Below, in pieces: positions 15,644-22,258 of a stretch of DNA of 35,527 nt. A model generated the notes under the pieces. That model saw nothing but the letters and a program-made list of their open reading frames with translations. It did no database searches and was not told where the DNA came from. The first letter of the stretch is position 1; every line of letters begins with the position of its first letter. The DNA comes from Acidobacteriota bacterium (GTDB lineage Bacteria; Acidobacteriota; Terriglobia; Terriglobales; Acidobacteriaceae): positions 1-35,527 of the forward strand of contig JAJYSL010000022.1 of assembly GCA_021793595.1 (NCBI GenBank), given 5' to 3'. The translations under genes and the position numbers were made by a program.

Positions 15644-16893
15644 GCGCCGACGGAACGCAACCGGAGCAGCGAACCGCAGACCTTGTGGCATGGCGGCGCA
15701 CTGCGGCCCGGCTGCCCTTCACGGTGCGACCCAGCGTGAATGAGCAACTGGACGAGTGGGAGATGTTGTTTCCATTCGAGCAGAACAGGCTCAAAAATTT
15801 TCTGCGGGGAGTGGATAGCTTCAGTCCGGACGACTTGAATGCTCTGACGGCACAGTTGCGCGACGTGGAAGCAAAGATGGGTGTCGCGCGTTGGGATTTT
15901 TCCGAAAACAGCAACACTCTGGAAAATTCTGAACTGCTGGCACGCTCGGCATATTACGCGGAGTGGAGACGCGCGGTGGAGCGAATGTTCGCGGCCATCG
16001 AAGCTCGGGCAAGTTCAACGGCTCAAGCCGAGCCGGAACATGGGCGAGTTATCGTCTCCGTGCTTCCCGCCAGTTTGCCGGTGGATGAGCAAACTGCGTG
16101 GAACCGGTGGAAGGCGCAAGGGCGGGAGGTGGCAATCCAGGGCGATGCGCGCCAAATATTCGACTTGCTGCTGAAGGGCAGTCCAGGGATTGGCGAGTTG
16201 TTGGCGGAAAGATATAACAACGACCCCGCGGACACGTGGCTCATCGACGCAGTAGCGAAGCCGGAAAATACAATCGCTCCGGCCAGGCTTCCCGCCGTCT
16301 CCTGCCTAAATTATTCCCTGCTGAACACGTTTCGGGAAAGATTTCTTTCGGAGTTGAATACCATTCCGAGAGACACATACACCGCCTCCGAGACCATGAT
16401 TGAGATGCGACAAAAAGACTGGTCGAAGTGGTGGCCGACGGAGCTCGCCGGGCAGGACCGTCTAAGAAACTTTGTCGTGGAACTGTATTTGAGCGGCAAT
16501 GGCGCCCTGATTTTTTCGGACGCCTTCGTGGAATGGGCAGCCTCTGAGGTATTGCGGCGGGCGCGCCCGCACGTGTTGGTGGCGCGATTTGGCGTGCGAA
16601 GCAAACCCAAACCTTTTACCAGCATTGCCATCTTTGAGGACCAGACGAAGGTGAGCACGATTCCGGATACAGACGATCCAGTGAACAGCGCAGTGGACGC
16701 AGCGATTCTTGCGCCCTATATATGGCTGAGCGCTCGCCGGTATCCGGAATACGAGCGAGCGCTATGTCTCTGCATCTCAGAGCACCTGAATTCGGCGTGG
16801 GTGGTGGCGCCTTCAGGGTCGGACTTGGACAGAGCTCACGGTCCACTGTCCCCAGATGAAATCCACAGCGCGATCTTGAATTGGCTGATGTGA
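15640..16893 (+). CDS. Uncharacterised protein coupled to the phosphatase-superfamily gene
   Basis: The 417-residue protein is cytoplasmic by appearance: no signal peptide and no membrane segment. I recognise no family. The first 140 residues are rich in charged helices (EQNRLKNFLRGVDSFSPDD, LRDVEAKMG, AEWRRAVERMFAAIEA); the middle has VIVSVLPASLPVD and LNYSLLNTFRERF; the end has VEWAASEVLRRARPHVLVARFGVRS and a short SPDEIHSAILNWLM tail. The GTG start at 15640 overlaps the upstream TGA in a GTGA arrangement, which is strong evidence for it over an in-frame upstream codon at 15487 that would overlap the earlier gene by 157 bases. Coupling says it works in fixed ratio with the exported phosphatase-superfamily protein, although the two seem to end up in different compartments. 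Confidence 0.75.
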   Translation: MSADGTQPEQRTADLVAWRRTAARLPFTVRPSVNEQLDEWEMLFPFEQNRLKNFLRGVDSFSPDDLNALTAQLRDVEAKMGVARWDFSENSNTLENSELLARSAYYAEWRRAVERMFAAIEARASSTAQAEPEHGRVIVSVLPASLPVDEQTAWNRWKAQGREVAIQGDARQIFDLLLKGSPGIGELLAERYNNDPADTWLIDAVAKPENTIAPARLPAVSCLNYSLLNTFRERFLSELNTIPRDTYTASETMIEMRQKDWSKWWPTELAGQDRLRNFVVELYLSGNGALIFSDAFVEWAASEVLRRARPHVLVARFGVRSKPKPFTSIAIFEDQTKVSTIPDTDDPVNSAVDAAILAPYIWLSARRYPEYERALCLCISEHLNSAWVVAPSGSDLDRAHGPLSPDEIHSAILNWLM

Positions 16894-17038
16894 ACTCTCG
16901 GTCGCGCGTTTGAGTCTCGAAGTCGTTGCGGAGCAAACCATGCGTGAGAACTGCGAAGGAGCCTGCGCCCCTCCGCCGTTTGTCCATGAACGAAGCATTC
17001 CCGCCGCTCATTCACTATGATCGATTCGGCCACTCTGA

Positions 17039-17600
17039 GCGCTGAGCCACAGCGAGCGGCAGCGGCAGGAGCACTTCCCCCAGATCAACGCCAGCGGCTG
17101 CGCGAAGGTGCTGACCAACTTCTACTCGGCGCCCTTGCCGATGGGGACTGCGGTCGAGGCCAAGGTCTACTCGGCAACCGTGGAGACCTGGTATCAGGGC
17201 CGCCGCGTGGCCAGCCATGAGCGCTGCTATGAGCGGCACCAGAAGGTGCTGGAGCTGGACCACTATCTGGACGCTCTGCTCAAGAAGCCGGGAGCCCTGC
17301 CGGGATCGACGGCCCTGGAGCAGTGCCGTGCGCAGGGGCGCTGGCCAGCCAGCTACGACCGGTTCTGGCGAGCTGCCGGAGAGCGCGATGGTCGACAGGC
17401 CGGGACGCGAGCCATGATCGATGTGCTCCTGCTGGGCCGCGAGCATGGTGCGGCGCGGGTGCGGCAAGCACTGGAAGCGGCGTTGGAGATGGGCTGTGCG
17501 AACCTGGGCGTAATTCAGTATTTTCTGCGGGTCGATCACCGGGAGCAGGCACCCAGCCCACATCCTGCCGACATCGGGGCGCTGAACCGGTATGACCGGC
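17039..17600 (+). pseudogene. istA: IS21-family transposase IstA, C-terminal remnant
   Basis: The reading frame through 17108 encodes the C-terminal part of an IS21 IstA transposase: SGCAKVLTNFYSAPLP, then VASHERCYERHQKVLELDHY, LKKPGALPGS, GRWPASYDRFW and RAMIDVLLLGREHGAARVRQ, ending GALNRYDRP. The N-terminal DNA-binding and most of the catalytic DDE domain are absent: nothing upstream of about 17039 fits. The frame then runs into an istB tail in another frame, so a deletion joined the two genes near 17592-17600. Intact IS21 elements move with an IstA transposase and IstB helper ATPase; this copy cannot transpose on its own. Confidence 0.85.
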
Positions 17601-17780
17601 CAGGCAGCCGTGATCGTGACCACGAACTTACCCTTCTCCGAATGGACCACCAAGATACCCAACGCACGGCGCTGCAAGGCGATGCTGGACCGGTTGACCG
17701 ACCAAGCCCACATCATCGAGACCGGCGACGAATCATACCGCTTCCGCAGAACGCGGGCGCGGAAAGGAGGCACAGCATGA
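17592..17780 (+). pseudogene. istB: IS21-family helper ATPase IstB, C-terminal remnant
   Basis: Only the last 60 or so residues of IstB remain: [33 protein letters not shown] and [15 protein letters not shown]. The Walker A and B motifs that lie further upstream in intact IstB are missing. The stop codon overlaps the ATG of the next gene as ATGA, and the ribosome site of that gene lies inside this tail. Confidence 0.85.
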
Positions 17781-18118
17781 AGTGCAGGCAATGGTATTAC
17801 GCGCAACTGCGTTGGGCCGGGATGGTCGAAGGCAAGCAAGAACTGCGCGAGTGGAAGCAAGCAGTTCATATCTTCTTCAGCGACGATCGCGAGGCCGCCT
17901 TTCAACAGGCCCTGCCGATCGGCCGCATGGACGAAGACTGTCACGAAGAAGGCAGGAGGCTGGTCGAGAGCAGACTGGCCGAAGTGGTCCGGCTCGATTG
18001 CCTGGGTGTCAACCAAACCGATTTCAGGACTGATCTGGAACCGAAAAGGGCCAAAGAGAAGCTACCCTTCGAGCACATCTTCCATCCAGAAGAAACGCTG
18101 CCTGAAGCCGCCTTCTAG
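17777..18118 (+). CDS. DUF4288-like small protein, probable IS21 passenger
   Basis: The 113-residue protein starts [15 protein letters not shown] and has the order of features seen in DUF4288 proteins: an aromatic W-Y opening strand, [20 protein letters not shown] with an acidic-rich turn, then [17 protein letters not shown]. The family has no known function; my assignment is by pattern only. The start is well supported by AAAGGAGG (17763-17770) six bases before the ATG, and the ATG overlaps the istB stop as ATGA. Terminal repeats of the IS21 type are found downstream at 18250-18284, so the gene appears to lie inside the element rather than beside it. Unlike the broken istA and istB it has an intact frame, which suggests either recent decay of the element or selection on this gene. 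Confidence 0.6.
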   Translation: MKCRQWYYAQLRWAGMVEGKQELREWKQAVHIFFSDDREAAFQQALPIGRMDEDCHEEGRRLVESRLAEVVRLDCLGVNQTDFRTDLEPKRAKEKLPFEHIFHPEETLPEAAF

Positions 18119-18168
18119 CCCGATCACGGCCCGAGATCGCCTCGTCGGATGAGGGGCGAAAGCGGGAC

Positions 18169-18227
18169 TCCGTTCTGGTTCTGGCTCCAATCGCCCTACG
18201 GGCTCCTTCCGCCAGAACCAGAACGGA
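18169..18227. repeat. 17-bp perfect inverted repeat with nested hairpin
   Basis: TCCGTTCTGGTTCTGGC (18169-18185) is exactly complementary to GCCAGAACCAGAACGGA (18211-18227), with a 25-base loop that itself contains GCCC-TAC-GGGC (18193-18203). It follows the DUF4288-like gene by 50 bases. It lacks a T-tract, so it is not a typical intrinsic terminator, though it could stall transcription or protect the transcript end. Confidence 0.75.
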
Positions 18228-18249
18228 ATAACCAAACACAAACCCTGGT

Positions 18250-18284
18250 GGGGCCAATTCAGACGATCAAAAGGGGCCAGATCA
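18250..18284. repeat. IS21-type subterminal direct repeats (probable right end)
   Basis: GGGGCCAATTCA (18250-18261) and GGGGCCAGATCA (18273-18284) match at 10 of 12 positions and are 23 bases apart. Multiple short direct repeats of this kind mark the ends of IS21 elements. If right, the element extends to about here and includes the DUF4288-like gene. The exact terminal dinucleotide and target duplication were not identified. Confidence 0.45.
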
Positions 18285-18286
18285 AG

Positions 18287-18312
18287 GTTCTTCGTCACAT
18301 TTGGTGAAGAAC
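18287..18312. repeat. Imperfect inverted repeat, possible ISL3 end
   Basis: GTTCTTCGTCAC (18287-18298) pairs with GTGAAGAAC (18304-18312) with a three-base bulge. It lies just beyond the 3' end of the minus-strand ISL3 transposase remnant, where the terminal inverted repeat of that element would be expected. Confidence 0.4.
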
Positions 18313-18349
18313 AGCCATGTTTCATGAGGAGTTTTTGGGAGATTGGATT

Positions 18350-18707
18350 TCAGTCCGCATTCACGACGCGCAGTCGGAGCAGATCGAATTTGGCACGGCC
18401 GTACATGGATCGTTTGATCAGCTTGAGGCGATGAATGTGTCCCTCGACCGGGCCGTTACTCCAGGGCTGTTGAAGGGCGGCGAGGAAGGCGGCTTCATCG
18501 CTGCATAAATGTTTTGCGAAACGGGACAAGAGGACCTGCAGCGGCGTTGTGTTTCCACTCGGGTTCCTATATCGTCTCTGCTGAGGCAACCGCTCGCGCC
18601 GCCTCGTTCAGCAAACGATAATGCGGTGCCAGGGCCTCCATCAGCGCTTCGGTCATGTTGTGCGGCAAATGCCAGCGGTCCGCAACTTGCAGAGCCTGCG
18701 GCGCGGC
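18350..18707 (-). pseudogene. ISL3-family transposase remnant
   Basis: Two minus-strand frames encode separated parts of an ISL3 transposase. One (ending at a stop at 18567) has APQALQVADRWHLPHNMTEAL, the conserved start of the catalytic middle. The other (stop at 18350) has the C-terminal signature QQPWSNGPVEGHIHRLKLIK followed by RSMYGRAKFDLLRLRV. About 150 residues that separate these motifs in intact family members are missing, and the frame changes between them, so the gene is dead. Its upstream side is fused to a different transposase fragment. Confidence 0.85.
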
Positions 18708-18957
18708 TGTCGTCGCCGCGCAGCCCGGTGATATGCGCATAGCGATGGTGGCCGGCCAGAATCGACAGCAACCAGGTGCCAAGAACGTCCCGCTTGTGAG
18801 AGGCGATGCCGCTGCTATAGCTCAGTGGGCAGCTGCTCACCCAGGACTCGTACAGCCCAGCGGTCGCAAGAAACTCCGCGAAAAACGCCAGTTGGGCATT
18901 GGGCGTGGCGCTGGCCTGGTTGTCCCAGCGAATGTGGATGCGGCAACCGGCGTCTCA
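18708..18957 (-). pseudogene. N-terminal fragment of an IS4-like transposase
   Basis: The minus-strand frame reads SATPNAQLAFFAEFLATAGL, then a cysteine-proline turn, RDVLGTWLLSILAGHHRYAH and ITGLRGD before running into ISL3 sequence. The phrase LAGHHRYAHIT-x-LRGD is familiar from the N-terminal part of DDE transposases I place near IS4/IS1380; the exact family is uncertain. An in-frame TGA lies just upstream near 18955. The catalytic domain is absent, so this is a relic. Confidence 0.6.
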
Positions 18958-19302
18958 ACTGAAAACGACTCCAACTCAGGACTGTAGACCGAAACTCTGC
19001 CTTCGCCGACTCACCCATCGGGTGACACCTCCAAGCACAGTCAAACTCGCTCCCGTCTATCCTTCCAGACGCTTTCAATTGTTCAACTGCCGGAAAGAGG
19101 ATGATTTGGCATTTTCGGAGTTCAGCTAAGTGCAGCTCCCCAGGGCGATTTGCGCTGACATCGCCGCTTCGCTCCATACCCACAGGAGAAATACAGCAGA
19201 GCGCGGGACCTTATGCCCGGAATTCAGGGCGCGAGGCGGGCGAGACCGAATGGCTCGAACCGGCCCGCCGTAGTGTGGGCCGGGCAGACGAAGCTATCGC
19301 GG
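18958..19302. other. Gene-free stretch beside the IS remnants
   Basis: No gene is supported in this 345-base stretch. It contains a hairpin TCACCC-ATC-GGGTGA at 19011-19025. Part of it may be the outer non-coding end of the IS4-like element, but no terminal repeat pair was found. Confidence 0.35.
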
Positions 19303-19968
19303 TCAGGCGCGGGCGGGCTGCAAGTCCATCTGACCACCGGCGACGGCGGCGGCGTCGGCCAGGGTCCGATGATGGATCGTAAACAGGGCCAATTCCAAGC
19401 GGTCTGAAACCCCTGTCTTATCATAGACATTGCGCAGGTAGTTCTTGATGACCTGTTCGGTGGTGCCCAGGTGGGTGGCGATTTCCTTGTTTTTAAACCC
19501 TTGGACAATCAGGGCAACAATCTTGATTTCCTTGGGGGTAAGGCGGTCGCGCACGCGGGCCCCTACGGCATCGACCTCTTCCGCCATGCCACGGCCCAAC
19601 TTTTCTTGTAGATATGGGCGTCCGGAGGCGACAGTGTGGATGCATTCCACCAGGGTGGTACCGGTGATGTCGCGAAACACGACGCCGTCAAAACCCGGAA
19701 CCGCGTAGGTGTGGAGGGATTCGCTGTTTTCGGCAATCACAATCAATCTGCTGCCAGCGGAACGGACGGATTGGATGAGGTCAGGCATATCCAGCTGCAG
19801 CGAGGCAGCGAAAAGCACCACAGACGAGCGGAAGGTGCGAACTGCCTGCATCAGTCGATCACTGTCCATACATTGGGCAACGATGCGGATGTCATCTTGT
19901 AGCGCGAGAGTTTTTGCTACGCCGGCACGAAAAATGGACTGATTATCGGCAAGGATAATTTTGGTCAT
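19303..19968 (-). CDS. NarL/FixJ-type regulator with degenerate receiver domain
   Basis: The 221-residue protein has an N-terminal receiver-like domain (about 1-120, opening MTKIILADNQSIFRAGVAKT) and a C-terminal LuxR helix-turn-helix (about 140-200: LTPKEIKIVALIVQGFKNKE then IATHLGTTEQVIKNYLRNVY). The receiver appears unable to be phosphorylated: where family members read V-V-L-L-D the protein reads VVLFA, putting Ala54 in place of the aspartate, and the conserved K-D near residue 99 reads R-D. DNA binding should be intact. ATG 19968 is chosen because it begins exactly at the receiver; the longer frame to 20121 adds sequence unlike any domain. The gene is divergent from the receiver-FAD reductase fusion across a 493-base region, suggesting it may control that operon. 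Confidence 0.88.
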   Translation of the reverse strand: MTKIILADNQSIFRAGVAKTLALQDDIRIVAQCMDSDRLMQAVRTFRSSVVLFAASLQLDMPDLIQSVRSAGSRLIVIAENSESLHTYAVPGFDGVVFRDITGTTLVECIHTVASGRPYLQEKLGRGMAEEVDAVGARVRDRLTPKEIKIVALIVQGFKNKEIATHLGTTEQVIKNYLRNVYDKTGVSDRLELALFTIHHRTLADAAAVAGGQMDLQPARA

Positions 19969-20241
19969 AGTTTTTGAGTCCAAACGCGAGTACTTTTTTC
20001 TTCCGATTTTAGCCCTGGCCGCGGCCAATGACGCACCTACGGCAAGCACGGACCGAGAAGAACAACAAAAAATGTGAGCGCGTTCTATTTCTTGTATCGG
20101 CAGTCGTTGAGAGAAACCCAACCGCCAGTACTTTAGGTTCGAACCCTGCTACCCTTGGGGGTAGGGCAAGCTTGGAACCAAGGCAAAAACAATACAACAA
20201 AGTTACTGCAATCATGATGCAAGACATCGATCAACTTCGAA

Positions 20242-20257
20242 TGTGCGCTACGTCACA
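20242..20257. promoter_or_regulatory. CRP/FNR-type palindrome, copy 1
   Basis: TGTGC-GCTACG-TCACA fits the TGTGA-N6-TCACA pattern at nine of ten fixed positions. It is part of a longer direct repeat (20241-20266) shared with copy 2 that extends to GTGAAA/CTGAAA on the right. Confidence 0.45.
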
Positions 20258-20270
20258 GCGGTGAAAAAGA

Positions 20271-20286
20271 TGTGCGTTGCGTCACA
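20271..20286. promoter_or_regulatory. CRP/FNR-type palindrome, copy 2
   Basis: TGTGC-GTTGCG-TCACA fits the same pattern at nine of ten fixed positions and starts 29 bases after copy 1. A weaker third candidate, TGTGA-ACCTCG-TCCGC (20310-20325), fits eight of ten. Confidence 0.45.
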
Positions 20287-20396
20287 AGCTGAAACCTGCG
20301 GGGAACGTTTGTGAACCTCGTCCGCAAAAACAGATTAGCGCGTTTTATGGCAATCGTGTACATCGAAATTTGCGAATCCCATAGAGCAAGTCCATT

Positions 20397-20425
20397 TTGG
20401 AACAAGTTTGCATCCTTAGTGTAGT
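20397..20425 (+). promoter_or_regulatory. Candidate promoter of the receiver-FAD reductase gene
   Basis: TTGGAA (20397-20402) and TGTAGT (20420-20425) are 17 bases apart, each matching sigma-70 consensus at four of six positions. The leader would be about 30 bases and lacks a strong ribosome site before the ATG at 20462. The palindromes lie roughly 110-180 bases upstream of the predicted start, farther than usual for direct CRP activation. Confidence 0.3.
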
Positions 20426-20461
20426 TTTGAGAATCTGCACTCATGCACACAATAGAAATCT

Positions 20462-22210
20462 ATGCGAAAACCTGTACTGCTAACAGTGGATGACGATATC
20501 AGCGTGCTGGAAGCGCTGGTGCAGGATTTGCGGCGGCATTATGGAAGCCGGTATCGAATCATCCGGGCGACCTCCGGCCAATCGGGGTTGGAGGTATGTG
20601 AAGAGCTGAAGCGACGCGGCGAAGCGATTGCGCTGCTACTCTCTGACCAGAGAATGCCGGGGATGTCCGGAGTGGAGTTCCTGGAGAAGAGCATCGCGCT
20701 GGCGCCAGCCGCGAAGCGCGTATTACTGACGGCGTATGCGGACACGGAAGCCGCCATTCGAGCCATTAACGCGGCCAAAATTCACTATTATCTGACCAAG
20801 CCATGGGATCCCCCGGAGGAGCGGCTGTATGCGGTGCTGGACGATCTGCTGGAGTCCTGGAGCAAGGACTACAAGCCGCTGTTTGAAGGCATCCGGGTGA
20901 TTGGTTCGCGGTGGCTGCCGGCCGGGCACCAGATTCGCGAGTTTCTGTCGCGCAATCACGTTCCATACCAGTGGCTGGATCCTGGACAGGAGTCGATTCC
21001 GGCCGCAGCGGGCCTGGCTGCAGATAGCGACAGCGGATCTGCGCATGGGAATGGAATCGCGCAAGAGAACGGGACGGGGAGCGCGGAGGGGCAGAGCGAG
21101 AGTTCCAAATTGTTATCTGAGTACCATCTTGATCCCGGCAAGTTACCAGTGGTGTTATTTCCTAATGGGGAGAGCTTGGTCGAGCCGGAGATTTCTCAAC
21201 TGGCGGAAAAAGTGGGGCTTCGGACACAGGCAGAACGTGACTTTTATGATCTAGTCATCGTAGGAGCGGGGCCGGCAGGGCTGGCGGGGGCTGTGTATGG
21301 CGCTTCCGAGGGACTGAAGACGCTGATCATCGAGCCGGCAGCCCCCGGTGGGCAGGCTGGAAGCAGCTCAAGAATCGAAAATTATCTGGGATTTCCAGCC
21401 GGTTTAAGCGGGGAGGACTTGGCTCGGCGGGCGACCATCCAAGCGACCCGGTTTGGGGCCGAATTTTTGTCGCAACGGGCCGCCGGAATCCGAACCGAAG
21501 GGCAATATCACTTCATCCAATTAGCAGGTGGTGGTGAAGTTGCGTGCCACACCGCGCTGATCGCGACCGGGGTCGATTACCGCAGACTGAAGACCGGCGG
21601 TCTGGAGAGGCTGACGGGAGCCGGCGTCTATTACGGTGCGGCGCTCACGGAAGCCATTAGTTGCAAAGATGAAACGGTGATGATTGTCGGCGGGGCAAAT
21701 TCCGCTGGGCAGGCGGCGGTGCATTTCGCGCGCTACTCGAAGAAGGTGATCATCCTGGTGCGGGCTGATTCTCTGGAGAAGGGCATGTCTCGCTACCTGG
21801 TGGATCAGATTGAGGCGCTGCCGAATATTGAAGTGCGAACGCGAACAGAAGTAGTGGATGCCTGCGGCGAGACCCATCTGGAAGCAGTTCGATTGAGGAC
21901 GCCGGAGGGCGAGTCAGAAGAGGCCGCCTCGGGGCTGTTTATTTTTGTGGGTGGAGAGCCGAAGACAGATTGGTTGCCGCCAGCGATCTTGCGAGAGTCG
22001 AAGGGATTTGTACTTTCTGGTCCGGACCTGCACATGACCGACAATTTTCACTGGACACTGGAGCGGCCACCCTATTTATTGGAGACCAGCGTTCCAGGAA
22101 TCTTCGTGGCGGGCGATGTTCGCTTTGGAAGCGTGAAGCGGGTGGCGTCGGCTGTGGGTCAGGGTTCGATTGCAGTTCAGTTTGTACACCAGTACTTAGC
22201 AAATTTCTAG
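20462..22210 (+). CDS. Fused response-regulator receiver / thioredoxin-reductase-like FAD protein
   Basis: The 582-residue protein joins three parts. Residues 1-125 are a receiver with a full phosphorylation site: acidic VDDD (9-12), phospho-acceptor Asp62 in LLSDQRMPG, Thr90 and Lys113. Residues about 142-255 look glutaredoxin/thioredoxin-like (IRVIGSRWLPAGHQIREFL, later LPVVLFPNGESLVEP) but carry no C-x-x-C, and contain a Gly/Ser/Ala linker (181-215). Residues 260-582 are a pyridine-nucleotide-disulfide reductase: FAD motif GAGPAG (268-273), NAD(P) motif GGANSAGQAA (410-419), closing GIFVAGDVR (546-554). The dithiol expected near residue 390 is replaced by VYYGAALTEA, so it should not reduce thioredoxin. 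NCBI naming for such proteins is fused response regulator/thioredoxin-disulfide reductase; the real substrate is unknown. It is 48 bases upstream of a histidine kinase that may phosphorylate it. Confidence 0.9.
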   Translation: MRKPVLLTVDDDISVLEALVQDLRRHYGSRYRIIRATSGQSGLEVCEELKRRGEAIALLLSDQRMPGMSGVEFLEKSIALAPAAKRVLLTAYADTEAAIRAINAAKIHYYLTKPWDPPEERLYAVLDDLLESWSKDYKPLFEGIRVIGSRWLPAGHQIREFLSRNHVPYQWLDPGQESIPAAAGLAADSDSGSAHGNGIAQENGTGSAEGQSESSKLLSEYHLDPGKLPVVLFPNGESLVEPEISQLAEKVGLRTQAERDFYDLVIVGAGPAGLAGAVYGASEGLKTLIIEPAAPGGQAGSSSRIENYLGFPAGLSGEDLARRATIQATRFGAEFLSQRAAGIRTEGQYHFIQLAGGGEVACHTALIATGVDYRRLKTGGLERLTGAGVYYGAALTEAISCKDETVMIVGGANSAGQAAVHFARYSKKVIILVRADSLEKGMSRYLVDQIEALPNIEVRTRTEVVDACGETHLEAVRLRTPEGESEEAASGLFIFVGGEPKTDWLPPAILRESKGFVLSGPDLHMTDNFHWTLERPPYLLETSVPGIFVAGDVRFGSVKRVASAVGQGSIAVQFVHQYLANF

Positions 22211-22258
22211 GGCTGTGCCGCAGTTTGAAGTGAAGGGAGTACAGCTCGAATTTCTGCC

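Larger units (their letters stand above)
19969..20461. promoter_or_regulatory. 493-base divergent control region
   Basis: This gene-free stretch lies between the LuxR-type gene (minus) and the receiver-FAD reductase gene (plus). It holds two close CRP/FNR-type palindromes and a weaker third (listed separately), a weak promoter candidate at 20397-20425, and a tRNA T-arm-like sequence followed by a small hairpin (20132-20164). No small protein gene with a ribosome site is seen. Confidence 0.5.

Noticed and set aside
17015..18016. Minus-strand frame of 333 codons across the IS21 remnant
   Set aside because: It is antisense to clearly recognisable IstA and IstB sequence and encodes no known motif.
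18317..18508. Small plus-strand frame MFHEEFLGD...
   Set aside because: It is antisense to the conserved C-terminal signature of an ISL3 transposase.
18810..18860. tRNA-like D-arm TATAGCTCAGTGGG
   Set aside because: No anticodon or T arm can be placed around it, and the opposite strand is a well-matched transposase fragment that explains the sequence.
19213..19407. Small plus-strand frame overlapping the end of the LuxR-type gene
   Set aside because: It is antisense to the C-terminal end of the regulator and lacks a ribosome site.
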